Assembly (NCBI RefSeq): GCF_003693445.1
Contig: NZ_RFAR01000006.1
Location: forward strand, 1 to 64,000
Source of the DNA: Aquitalea palustris
Lineage (GTDB): Bacteria > Pseudomonadota > Gammaproteobacteria > Burkholderiales > Chromobacteriaceae
Direction of reading: 5' to 3'
Length of the DNA stretch: 64,000 nucleotides
Part shown: positions 55,892 to 64,000 of the stretch, one piece after another
How the letters are laid out: every line of letters begins with the position of its first letter
Numbering within the stretch: position 1 is the stretch's first letter
Program-made: the position numbers and the translations under genes
The notes under the pieces: model-generated
Told to the model about the DNA's origin: nothing
What the model saw: only the letters and a program-made list of their open reading frames with translations
Databases searched by the model: none

Positions 55892-58753
55892 ATGTCATCA
55901 TCTTCGGTTGCGCCACCGGGCCTGCCGCCGTCGGCTGACCTGTTGCTGTCGATGCTCAATGCCGCGGACACCGCGCTGATGGCGCTGGATGCCGCTGGCC
56001 GGATCATCCTGTTCAATCATGCGGCAGAAAAGCTGCTGGCCTACCGGGCCGATGAGTTGTGCGGACAGGCCCTGCCCAGCATGCTGCTGGAGCCAGACTT
56101 GCTGGAGCAGGAGTGTGCTCAGCTGGCTGCCCGGCTGGGGCGTGCGGTGGACGCTGTCGAGGTGTTCACTGCCGAAGTGCAGCCCGGGCGCAGCCTGACG
56201 CGGGAATGGCCGCTGCGCGGCAAGGATGGCTGGCTGCATACCGTCAATCTGTCTATCACGGCCATGCCCGAGCCAGGAGCTGCTGGCGGCTGTATGGTGG
56301 TGATGCAGGACGTGACCGAGTTCAGGCGCCTGCAGCAGCTGATGACGCGCCAGCATGCCCTGTTTGCCAATGGCCCGATGGTGGCCTTCGCCTGCCATGC
56401 GCAGCAGCCGCGGGTGGTGGTGGAAGTCAGCCCCAATGTGGCATCCATTCTCGGCTATTTCCCCGAGGACATTCTGCTGGAGCCGGACTGGTGGCTGCAG
56501 CACCTGCACCCGGACGAGCTGGCCGGGCTGGCCGATGGCGACTGGCGGCTGGGGCAGGAGCGCGGCTTTAGCAGCCGGCGCTATCGCTTCTGGCATGGCG
56601 CGGGTCACTGGTGCTGGTTGGAAGAGCAGGTGCAGCAAGTGACTGGCGATGTCGTGCAGGGTTACTGGATGGATGTCAGCAACCAGGTGGAGGGAGAGGA
56701 CCGGCTGGCCAAGATTGCCACCAATATCCCCGGCATGATTTATCAGTTCTGGTCCAACCCGCGTGGGCGGGGCCGGTTTTCCTACGTCAGTGACGGTGTG
56801 ATGACCATTTTTGGTGTCACCCCGGCCCAGGTCAAACAGGATGCCGATCTGGTATGGCAGCGCGTGTTTGCGGACGACCAGCAGCGGGTGCGGGAAGAAA
56901 GTGAGTCGGCGCTACGCTATCAGTTGCCGTGGATCAGCGAGTTTCGTGTTTTGTTGCCGGATGGGCGCTTGATCTGGGTGGAAGCCCGCGCCACGCCGGA
57001 GTTGCAGGATGACCAGTCGGTACGCTGGCACGGGCTGATTTCGGAAATTACCCAGCGCAAGCGTACCGAAGAAGCCTTGCGTGAAAGCCAGGAGCGGCTG
57101 GACATGGCCATGCGCGCCGCCAATATCGGACTGTGGGACTGGCATGTGGCGCTAGGTCGGCTGGATTTCAACCAGCAGCTGGTCAATATGGTTGGCTATG
57201 ACTATCACGAGCTGCATGACAACCCGGGGCAATGGCAGGCGCTGGTGCACCCGGACGACCTGGCCACCGTGCGGCACAATATCCGGGCCCTGCTCAAGCG
57301 CGAAGCCGGCCAGTACCAGATCCAGTACCGGCTGCTGCGGCGTAATGGCGAGGTACTGTGGATTCTGGACAAGGGCCAGGCCACCGAGGTGGATGGCAAT
57401 GGCAATGTCTGTCGCATCGTTGGCACCGTGCAGGACATCACCACGCACAAGCAGGCGCAAAAGCTGCTGGAGAACAGCGAGGCGCATTTCCGCATGCTGT
57501 TCCAGAACCACGGTGCGGTGATGATCCTGGTGGATCCGGCCAGCGGTGTGATCGTGGATGCCAACCCTTCGGCCGAGCGCTTTTATGGTTATGGCCGTGG
57601 CGAGCTGGTGGGCATGCCGATGAGCAGTATCAACCAGATGGAAGAGGCCAGAATCCGCGGCACCATGGGCGTGGCCTTGCAGCAGGCACACAATCATTTC
57701 ACCTTCACCCACCGTCTGGCCAATGGCCAGCTGCGGACGGTGGACGTGCATTCTTCGCCGGTGGAATCTGGCGGACGCACCCTGTTGTTTTCCATCATTC
57801 ATGACATTACCGCACGCCGGCAGGCCGAAGAGGCGCTTGCCACCCTGCAGCGGCAATTGCTGGCCATCATCGAAAATTTCCATGGCGCCATGCTGCTGGA
57901 GGATCAATACGGCGAGGTAGTGCTGGTAAACCAGCAGTACTGCCAGCTGTTCCTGCCCGGCTATACCCCGGAACAGCTCCAGCACGAGGGGCGTGCAAAG
58001 GTGGCGGCCATTGCAGCGCAGCAGTTTGCCGATCCACCACGACTGCTGCAAAGGCTGGAAGAGCTGCAGCGCTCGCGTGAGGTAGTGCTGGGCGAAGAGT
58101 GGCCGCTGGCCGATGGCCGCATGCTGGAGCGCGACCACGTGCCCATTTTCATCGAGGGGCGCTTGCGCAGTGTGTTGTGGGTATACCGCGACATCAGCAG
58201 TCGCAAGCAGCAGGAGGAGTCGCTACGGCTGCTGGCCACTACCGATGCACTGACCGGCATCGCCAACCGGCGCAGTTTCATGGAAAAACTGGAGGAAGAG
58301 TTTGTCCGCTTCCAGCGTTTCAGCAATCCGGTGGCGGTGCTGATGCTGGATATCGATCACTTCAAGCAGGTGAACGACAGCTGGGGCCATGCCGTGGGCG
58401 ACCGCGTGCTGCGAGACTTTGCCCACATCTGCCAGCAGGTGGTGCGCAAGGTTGACGTGCTGGGCCGGCTGGGTGGTGAGGAGTTTGCCGTCCTGCTGCC
58501 CGGCTGTGGTATGGCCGGGGCGCTGGCACTGGCAGAACGCTTGCGCCAGGCAGTGCGCGCCCACCGGGTGGCGCTGGACGCCGGCCAGCTGCAAGTGCGG
58601 GTGAGTATTGGTGTCAGCTGCTTTGCCCGTGACCAGCAGGAGGCCAGCGTGGCGCTGGCGCTCGCCGATCAGGCATTGTATGAGGCGAAGCTGGCTGGTC
58701 GCGATCAGGTACGGGCTTTCGACGGCAACGGTCAGCGCTTTACTGCCGACTAG
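55892..58753 (+). CDS. Diguanylate cyclase with six PAS domains
   Basis: A protein of 953 residues with no TM helix. PAS-like domains lie at about 18-150, 155-270, 275-390, 400-520, 530-645 and 655-775, each ending with a PAC-type D(I/V)T or DIS signature. The GGDEF domain (about 780-945) has RLGGEEFAVLLPG (GGEEF about 861) and an intact RKVD inhibitory site five residues upstream. It makes c-di-GMP in response to cytoplasmic signals. A TTG at 55886 is a possible alternative start because it has better ribosome-site spacing. Its stop overlaps the next gene's stop. Confidence 0.92.
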   Translation: MSSSSVAPPGLPPSADLLLSMLNAADTALMALDAAGRIILFNHAAEKLLAYRADELCGQALPSMLLEPDLLEQECAQLAARLGRAVDAVEVFTAEVQPGRSLTREWPLRGKDGWLHTVNLSITAMPEPGAAGGCMVVMQDVTEFRRLQQLMTRQHALFANGPMVAFACHAQQPRVVVEVSPNVASILGYFPEDILLEPDWWLQHLHPDELAGLADGDWRLGQERGFSSRRYRFWHGAGHWCWLEEQVQQVTGDVVQGYWMDVSNQVEGEDRLAKIATNIPGMIYQFWSNPRGRGRFSYVSDGVMTIFGVTPAQVKQDADLVWQRVFADDQQRVREESESALRYQLPWISEFRVLLPDGRLIWVEARATPELQDDQSVRWHGLISEITQRKRTEEALRESQERLDMAMRAANIGLWDWHVALGRLDFNQQLVNMVGYDYHELHDNPGQWQALVHPDDLATVRHNIRALLKREAGQYQIQYRLLRRNGEVLWILDKGQATEVDGNGNVCRIVGTVQDITTHKQAQKLLENSEAHFRMLFQNHGAVMILVDPASGVIVDANPSAERFYGYGRGELVGMPMSSINQMEEARIRGTMGVALQQAHNHFTFTHRLANGQLRTVDVHSSPVESGGRTLLFSIIHDITARRQAEEALATLQRQLLAIIENFHGAMLLEDQYGEVVLVNQQYCQLFLPGYTPEQLQHEGRAKVAAIAAQQFADPPRLLQRLEELQRSREVVLGEEWPLADGRMLERDHVPIFIEGRLRSVLWVYRDISSRKQQEESLRLLATTDALTGIANRRSFMEKLEEEFVRFQRFSNPVAVLMLDIDHFKQVNDSWGHAVGDRVLRDFAHICQQVVRKVDVLGRLGGEEFAVLLPGCGMAGALALAERLRQAVRAHRVALDAGQLQVRVSIGVSCFARDQQEASVALALADQALYEAKLAGRDQVRAFDGNGQRFTAD

Positions 58754-59955
58754 AGTGGGGGCAGGGCACTGGCCGGGGCGGTTTTCTTCAGCGCGCGCAT
58801 CGCCAGGTCCACCCCTTCCAGAGTGAGCGGGTACATGCGCTCCTGCAGCAGGCGGCGCATCATCTGCAGCGATTGGGTGTAGTCCCAGTATTGCTCGGCC
58901 ACCGGGTTGAGCCACACCGCATGGCGGAACTGCTGCAGCAGGCGGCGCATCCATACTTCACCGGACTCCGGGTTCATGTGTTCCACGCTGCCGCCCGGGT
59001 AGCTGATTTCGTACGGGCTCATGGTGGCGTCACCGACAAAGATCAGTTTGTAGTCGCTGCCAAAGGTGTGGATAAGGTCGTGGGTGGACAGGCTGCTGCC
59101 CTGGCGGCGGCGATTGTCTTTCCACACCGTTTCGTAGACGCAGTTGTGGAAGTAGTAATACTCCAGATGCTTGAATTCGCTTTTGACTGCGGAAAACAGC
59201 TCTTCCACCGCCTTGATGTGGTCGTCCATCGAGCCGCCCACATCAAACAGCACCAGTACCTTTACCGTATTGCGCAGTTCGCGCAGCATTTTCAGATCGA
59301 GCAGGCCGGCATTGCGTGCCGTTGCGGCAATGGTGCCATCCAGATCCAGCACTTCTTCCGCCCCCTCGCGGGCGAATTCGCGCAGGCGGCGCAAGGCCAG
59401 CTTGATGTTGCGGCTGCCCAGTTCGGCCGCATTGTCGAAATTGCGGAATTCGCGCTGGTCCCACACCTTTACTGCGCGGCGGTGGCGTGAGCCATCCTGG
59501 CCAATACGGATGCCTTCCGGGTTGTAGCCATAGGCGCCAAACGGGCTGGTGCCGCCGGTGCCTATCCATTTGTTGCCGCCCTGATGGCGTTCTTTTTGTT
59601 CCTCCAGCCGTTGGCGCAGGGTGTCCATCAGCTTGTCCCAGCCTAGGGCCTGTAGTTGCTGCTTTTCCTCTTCGCTGAGAAATTTCTCTACCTGCTTGCG
59701 CAGCCAGTCTTCCGGAATCTCGGTTTGCAGATCATCCAGCAGCAGTTCCTTGCCCTGAAAGTAATGGCCGAATACCTGGTCGAAGCGGTCGTAATGCTTT
59801 TCGTCCTTGATCAAGGTGGTGCGCGCCAGATAATAAAAGGCGTCCAGGCTGCCAAAGGCCACCTGCTGTTTTAGCGCTTGCAGCAGGGTCAGGAATTCCT
59901 TGAGCGATACCGGCAGGCCAGCGTCGCGCAGGGCGGTAAAGAAATCGATCAGCAT
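58750..59955 (-). CDS. VWA-domain protein (CoxE-like)
   Basis: A 401-residue protein. The first 170 residues are of the CoxE/YehP-like region (DYFTALRDAGLPVS-type start, FQGKELLLDDLQ). The VWA part (about 215-370) has the MIDAS-like motif LFDVGGSMDDH and a second Thr/Asp region VGDATMSPYE. Such proteins work with a MoxR-type AAA+ ATPase in cofactor insertion or stress response; no such ATPase is next to it here. Its stop overlaps the diguanylate cyclase stop by four bases. Cytoplasmic. Confidence 0.87.
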   Translation of the reverse strand: MLIDFFTALRDAGLPVSLKEFLTLLQALKQQVAFGSLDAFYYLARTTLIKDEKHYDRFDQVFGHYFQGKELLLDDLQTEIPEDWLRKQVEKFLSEEEKQQLQALGWDKLMDTLRQRLEEQKERHQGGNKWIGTGGTSPFGAYGYNPEGIRIGQDGSRHRRAVKVWDQREFRNFDNAAELGSRNIKLALRRLREFAREGAEEVLDLDGTIAATARNAGLLDLKMLRELRNTVKVLVLFDVGGSMDDHIKAVEELFSAVKSEFKHLEYYYFHNCVYETVWKDNRRRQGSSLSTHDLIHTFGSDYKLIFVGDATMSPYEISYPGGSVEHMNPESGEVWMRRLLQQFRHAVWLNPVAEQYWDYTQSLQMMRRLLQERMYPLTLEGVDLAMRALKKTAPASALPPL

Positions 59956-60061
59956 GGGCAGTCCACGGAGAGTGACAAGGAAATTTCCCGGTGCTATTCT
60001 GGCTTTAGAGTCGTGGCTCTAAACGACCGTTTGCCGGATGGAACAACACGAGGATAGCACA

Positions 60062-61492
60062 ATGAATGTCATGCCAATGCAGCAGCAAAGCACGGTCAGC
60101 TTGCCGGATGCCCATGCCGCCTTGCGCCGCGCCGCTGCCGCCGAGCGTTTTCCGGCACTGGCACGCCGGCTGGGCTGGCTGAATGCGCTGGAGCAGCTGA
60201 TCCAGCAAAACCATGACGCACTGATCGCCGCCATCAACAGCGATTTTGGCCAGCGCAGCAGCGTGGAAACCCGTCTGGGCGAGCTGTTTCCCAGCCTGGA
60301 GGAGTTGCGCAGCGCACGTCGTCAGCTACGGCGCTGGATGAAGCCGCAGCGGCGCGGGGTCTCCATCTGGTTTCGCCCGGCACGCAACCGTGTGCTGCCC
60401 CAGCCGCTGGGCGTGGTGGGTATCGTGGTGCCGTGGAATTACCCGCTGTTTCTGGCCCTGGGGCCCTTGATCGGCGCACTGGCGGCCGGCAACCGGGTGA
60501 TGATCAAGATGTCGGAATTCACCCCGGCCACCGGACAATTGCTGGCCGAGCTGGTGGCGCGTTACTTCGAGCCGGATCTGGTCTGTGTGGTGAATGGCGG
60601 GCCGGAGCTGGCGCAGGCTTTTACCCGCTTGCCTTTCGATCATTTGCTGTTCACCGGCTCCACTGCGGTGGGCCACCATGTGATGCGCGCCGCAGCCGAC
60701 AATCTCACGCCGGTCACCCTGGAGCTGGGAGGCAAGTCGCCGGCATTAGTGGCACGCGATGCTGATTTTGCCCGGGCGGCGGAGTCGATTGTCGCTGGCA
60801 AGCTGTTCAATGCCGGCCAGACCTGTGTCGCCCCGGACTATGTGCTGGTGAATGCCAAGGACCGCGACCGGCTGCTGGCCATGCTGGATGCCGCTGCGAC
60901 CCGCGCCTATCCCACGCTGGCCAATAATCCGGACTACAGCAATATCATCAACCAGCGCCATTACCAGCGCTTGCAAGATTGGCTGAGTGAAGCGCGTGCG
61001 GCGGGGGCCGAGATCCGCCAGATCAACCCGGCCGCCGAAGATCTGTCTGGCTCGCGCAAACTGCCACTGACCCTGGTACTGAACTGCCCGGCTGACTGCG
61101 CGCTGCTGCGCGAAGAGATTTTCGGTCCCATCCTGCCGGTGGTCTGCTACGACCATTTCGACGAGGCTCTCGATTACATCAATGCCCGGCCACGGCCGCT
61201 GGCCCTGTATCTGTTTGACAACGATCCGCTGCGTATCGAAAAAACCCTGCACCAGACCATTTCCGGCGGGGTTTGTATCAATGAATCGGTACTGCATGTC
61301 ATCCAGCACGATATGCCTTTTGGTGGTGTCGGTGCCTCCGGCATGGGGCATTACCATGGTTATGAAGGTTTTCTCACCTTCTCCAAGCTCAAGCCGGTAT
61401 TCGAGCAGAGCCGCTGGTCGGGCAGCTGGATGACCCGGCCCCCTTATGGCCGCACCGTGCAATGGTTGCTGCGACTCATGATGCGAGGCTGA
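60062..61492 (+). CDS. Aldehyde dehydrogenase, coniferyl-type (LaoC-like)
   Basis: A 476-residue NAD(P)-dependent aldehyde dehydrogenase. The active site Glu is in TLELGGKSP and the catalytic Cys in NAGQTCVAPDYVLV; the PWNYPL motif binds the cofactor. It most resembles coniferyl aldehyde dehydrogenases and the LaoC aldehyde dehydrogenase that acts on long-chain aldehydes in Pseudomonas aeruginosa (LaoABC system). The start at 60062 follows a GAGGA site. The next two genes follow with a one-base gap and an overlap, so one operon is likely. Confidence 0.88.
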   Translation: MNVMPMQQQSTVSLPDAHAALRRAAAAERFPALARRLGWLNALEQLIQQNHDALIAAINSDFGQRSSVETRLGELFPSLEELRSARRQLRRWMKPQRRGVSIWFRPARNRVLPQPLGVVGIVVPWNYPLFLALGPLIGALAAGNRVMIKMSEFTPATGQLLAELVARYFEPDLVCVVNGGPELAQAFTRLPFDHLLFTGSTAVGHHVMRAAADNLTPVTLELGGKSPALVARDADFARAAESIVAGKLFNAGQTCVAPDYVLVNAKDRDRLLAMLDAAATRAYPTLANNPDYSNIINQRHYQRLQDWLSEARAAGAEIRQINPAAEDLSGSRKLPLTLVLNCPADCALLREEIFGPILPVVCYDHFDEALDYINARPRPLALYLFDNDPLRIEKTLHQTISGGVCINESVLHVIQHDMPFGGVGASGMGHYHGYEGFLTFSKLKPVFEQSRWSGSWMTRPPYGRTVQWLLRLMMRG

Positions 61493-61493
61493 G

Positions 61494-62009
61494 ATGATCA
61501 CCAGACGTCAATTGATCAAGACCGGCATGGCTGGCAGCGTGGTGTTGCTGGCAGCCGGTTTCCTGGCCAGCCCGCAGCCAGACCTGCCTGCCGCCAGTCA
61601 GGGCCATCTTGTGTTTTTGCAGACAGGTGATGCGCAGATCATCCGCAGCCTGGCCCCGGTGATGCTGGGAATGGCCGGGCTGGCGCTGGAGGACATCGTG
61701 CGCGGGGTGGATGTGGCCATCGCTAATCTGCTGCCTGCGGTACAGCAGGAGCTGCGCCAGCTGTTCGACTTGCTGGGTAATCGCTGGGGGCGGCGCTGGC
61801 TGGCCGGCGTCCACAGCCCGTGGGCACAGGCGGCAGCGATTGATCTGGCCGCCTTCCTGCGACGCTGGCAGCAAAGCCCGCTGTTGCTGCTGCGTTCCGG
61901 CTATCAGGCGCTGCATGCACTGATCAATGCGGCCTGGTTTGGCAATCCGGCTAGCTGGACTGCGCTGGGCTATCAGCAACCGCAACAGATCATGGGGCTA
62001 TTGCCATGA
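61494..62009 (+). CDS. Tat-signal protein linked to a GMC oxidoreductase (LaoB-like)
   Basis: A 171-residue protein with an N-terminal twin-arginine-like signal (TRRQLIKTGMAGSVVLLAAGFLA). The mature part is helical and has no domain I can name. A small protein in the same place occurs between the aldehyde dehydrogenase and the GMC oxidoreductase in Pseudomonas (LaoB), where it is needed for alcohol oxidation. It may act as a small subunit or escort for export of the oxidase. It overlaps the next gene by four bases. Confidence 0.78.
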   Translation: MITRRQLIKTGMAGSVVLLAAGFLASPQPDLPAASQGHLVFLQTGDAQIIRSLAPVMLGMAGLALEDIVRGVDVAIANLLPAVQQELRQLFDLLGNRWGRRWLAGVHSPWAQAAAIDLAAFLRRWQQSPLLLLRSGYQALHALINAAWFGNPASWTALGYQQPQQIMGLLP

Positions 62010-63610
62010 GCAGCAAGATGAGTTTGCCCGACCCGGTGGCCGAGGGCGTGGCCAGTGGCTGGCGGGTACTGGACGGTGCAGCACAAACACAGGACCTGCA
62101 ACTGAGCTGCGATGTGCTGATCATCGGCACCGGCGCGGGCGGTGGCATGACGGCCGAGGTGCTGGCCGAGGCCGGGCTGGACGTGCTGATGGTGGAAGAG
62201 GGGGCGCTGCGTACCTCGCGTGATTTTCGCCTGCTGGAAGCCAAGGCCTATCCCGAGCTGTATCAGGAATCCGCCAGCCGCAAGACCGCCGACAAGGCCA
62301 TCAATATCCTGCAGGGGCGTACGGTGGGCGGCAGTACCACGGTCAACTGGACCAGCGCCTTTCGCACCCCGGCAGAGACCCTCAACTGGTGGGGCGAGCG
62401 TTATGGCCTCAAGAGCCTCAATCCGCAAACCATGGCACCGTGGTTTGACCTGGCCGAGGCCAGACTGGGCATTGCCGACTGGCAGACCGACCCCAATCCC
62501 AATAACAGCGTGCTGGAACGTGGCTGTCAGGCGCTGGGGCTGAAGCATGGCCGTATCCGCCGCAATGTGCGTGGCTGCTGGAATCTGGGCTATTGCGGCA
62601 TGGGCTGCGCCACCAATGCCAAACAGTCGATGCTGGTAACCACCATTCCCGGCGCCTTGCAGCACAAGGCAGGCTTGTTGACGCGGGCCAGGGTGGAGCG
62701 CCTGCTGCCGGCGGCGGATGGCAAATCCTTGCTGGGGGCCGAGGGCCGTCTGCTGGCTGCTGATGGCCACAGCCTGAATGGCCAGCAGTTCAGCATCAAG
62801 GCCAGGCATGTGGTGCTGGCGGCCGGTGCCATCGGCAGCCCGGCCATCCTGTTGCGCAGCCAGTTGGGTGGGGCGCAGGTGGGCAAGCGCACCTTTCTGC
62901 ATCCGGTAGTGGTTTCCGGTGCGGTGATGCCGCAACGCATCGAGGCCTATAACGGCGCGCCACAGACCGTGTATTCCGACCACTTCATGCACACCCAGCC
63001 GCTGGATGGCCCGCTGGGCTACAAGCTGGAAGTGCCGCCGGTGCATCCCTTGCTGATGGGAGTCACCTTGTCTGGTTTCGGGGCAGGCAGCGCGGGGCTG
63101 ATGCAGCAGCTGCCCCATCTGCAAGTGGTGCTGGCTTTGCTGCGCGATGGCTTTCACCCGGACAGTCAGGGCGGCCAGGTGCGTTTGCGCCAGGATGGTT
63201 CGCCCGAGCTCGACTACCCGTTGAATGATGTGCTGTGGGACGGCGTGCGCCGCAGCTGGCTGACCATGGCCGAACTGCAGTTTGCTGCCGGGGCGCGCCA
63301 GGTGCAGGTACTGCACGAGCAGGCCGATTTGCAAAGCAGCTGGAAGGCCGCGCGCGCACAGATCATGCAGCTGCCGCTCAAGCCCTTGCTGGCACGGGTA
63401 GTCAGCGCCCATGTGATGGGTGGCGCTGCCATGAGCAGCCAGCCGGAGGAGGGTGTGGTGGATGAGTATGGCCGCCACTGGCAGCTGCGCAATCTCAGCG
63501 TGATCGATGGCTCGGTGTTTCCTACCAGCATCGGCGCCAATCCACAGCTGTCGATTTATGCCTTTGCCCTGCGTGCGGCCCACCATTTGCGGGATGCATT
63601 AAACAGCTGA
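62006..63610 (+). CDS. GMC-family oxidoreductase (LaoA-like alcohol dehydrogenase)
   Basis: A 534-residue FAD enzyme. The dinucleotide fold is VLIIGTGAGGGMTAEVLAEAG (partly shown, about residue 36), with CWNLGYCGMGCATNAKQSM and the C-terminal HVMGGAAM and GSVFPTSIGANP motifs that hold the catalytic His and Asn region. It is close to cholesterol oxidase and long-chain alcohol oxidase types. With the two genes before it, the oxidation of primary alcohols to acids is likely. The start overlaps the LaoB-like stop (ATGA). Confidence 0.88.
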   Translation: MSSKMSLPDPVAEGVASGWRVLDGAAQTQDLQLSCDVLIIGTGAGGGMTAEVLAEAGLDVLMVEEGALRTSRDFRLLEAKAYPELYQESASRKTADKAINILQGRTVGGSTTVNWTSAFRTPAETLNWWGERYGLKSLNPQTMAPWFDLAEARLGIADWQTDPNPNNSVLERGCQALGLKHGRIRRNVRGCWNLGYCGMGCATNAKQSMLVTTIPGALQHKAGLLTRARVERLLPAADGKSLLGAEGRLLAADGHSLNGQQFSIKARHVVLAAGAIGSPAILLRSQLGGAQVGKRTFLHPVVVSGAVMPQRIEAYNGAPQTVYSDHFMHTQPLDGPLGYKLEVPPVHPLLMGVTLSGFGAGSAGLMQQLPHLQVVLALLRDGFHPDSQGGQVRLRQDGSPELDYPLNDVLWDGVRRSWLTMAELQFAAGARQVQVLHEQADLQSSWKAARAQIMQLPLKPLLARVVSAHVMGGAAMSSQPEEGVVDEYGRHWQLRNLSVIDGSVFPTSIGANPQLSIYAFALRAAHHLRDALNS

Positions 63611-63905
63611 TGGCTGCCGGGCCGGGCCTCTTGTCTGCGCGGCAGCCAGCCCCCTATAGTGGAATGCCCATCTGACTGAAAAGGTTTTTTCGCCTTGCCG
63701 AAACTTGCAGCGTTTTTGGCTGCCCCAGACAAGGCCATGGCCGATTCCGGTGATGGTGGATCGTGCGCAGCTGCTGGGCCGGGCTGCGTGCCGTGTGTAC
63801 TGCATCGCATGATCTGCTGGTGCTTGTGGTGATGGGTGGCGGGGGGGGGGCTTCTCGCCGCTGCCTGCCGTCACGTGCCAGCCGGTTTCCAGACAGGAGG
63901 TCAGT
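63611..63905. other. Intergenic region with a G-run before the last gene
   Basis: No gene is seen in this 295-base gap. It holds ten G in a row at 63841-63850 and an AGGAGG ribosome site at 63895-63900 before the next start. The G-run lies about 55 bases before the ATG. Confidence 0.6.
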
Positions 63906-64000
63906 ATGAGCAGCATGATGAAGGCAGCGGTTTTTGTGGCGCCAGGCCGGATTGAAATTGCCGAAAAACCTATTCCGGACGTAGGTCCCAACGATGCGCT
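63906..64000 (+). CDS. Zinc-type alcohol dehydrogenase, 5' end only
   Basis: The first 31 codons of a gene cut by the end of the window. The translation MKAAVFVAPGRIEIAEKPIP and on to DVGPNDA is typical of the start of medium-chain zinc-dependent alcohol dehydrogenases (GroES-like domain). A perfect AGGAGG ribosome site lies five bases before ATG 63906. It may join the upstream alcohol-oxidation genes in function, but the identity of its substrate cannot be told from this fragment. Confidence 0.75.
   Translation, partial: MSSMMKAAVFVAPGRIEIAEKPIPDVGPNDA

Overview
The window is high-GC, gene-dense chromosomal DNA from a Gram-negative betaproteobacterium. The gene set (NirS-type denitrification, AcnB, class 1 fructose bisphosphatase, PpnP, DUF1415, an FtsK, many c-di-GMP proteins) and the protein style suggest the order Neisseriales, probably Chromobacteriaceae (Aquitalea, Chromobacterium or Vogesella type). 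This placement is inference, because no rRNA gene lies in the window. No tRNA, rRNA, CRISPR array, transposase or phage gene was seen.

Region 1 (1-11,700) is for anaerobic nitrite respiration. A nirS-nirM-nirC-nirF-nirDL-nirGH-nirJ-nirN cluster encodes cytochrome cd1 nitrite reductase, its electron carriers and most of the heme d1 pathway. It is followed by a Dnr/Nnr-type Crp/Fnr regulator. A perfect FNR/DNR box precedes nirS and a near-perfect one precedes nirJ. nirE is not in the cluster, and the four siroheme decarboxylase modules are packed into two 334-residue fusions. Next come an HPP-CBS membrane protein, a MarR regulator and a Yip1-family membrane protein; the two membrane-protein genes carry the same TATCG-N5-CGATA operator-like palindrome.

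Region 2 (11,900-17,680) carries an XRE-cupin regulator divergent from a B3/4-domain protein, a cobalt ECF transporter operon cbiMNQO behind a clear cobalamin riboswitch, and an arsR-arsC-aquaporin operon with an ArsR-like operator.

Region 3 (17,680-23,970) is a chaperone-usher fimbrial operon (major subunit, chaperone, usher, tip adhesin) with AT-rich flanks, followed by a convergent mini-pilin gene.

Region 4 (23,970-36,980) has a MarR/siderophore-interacting-protein pair, MsrB, a histidine phosphatase, a dGTPase, a PQQ-type sugar dehydrogenase, a methyltransferase-like membrane protein behind a Fur box, and pflB-pflA behind a perfect FNR box. It also has an acyltransferase, lipoproteins, DUF1415 and a cold-shock protein.

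Region 5 (37,190-59,960) is rich in signalling genes: an Hpt-HD-GYP fusion, a degenerate HD-GYP protein, a CSS-EAL protein with a changed catalytic loop, a double receiver protein with a pseudo-receiver, and a six-PAS diguanylate cyclase. Housekeeping genes (ppnP, fbp, acnB, ftsK) lie among them, as does an unlisted 48-codon membrane peptide gene.

Region 6 (60,060-64,000) is an aldehyde dehydrogenase, Tat-signal protein and GMC oxidoreductase operon resembling laoCBA for long-chain alcohol oxidation. After it comes the start of a zinc-type alcohol dehydrogenase gene preceded by a run of ten G. Across the window, oxygen-limited metabolism (nir, pfl) is joined by Fnr/Dnr-type boxes.
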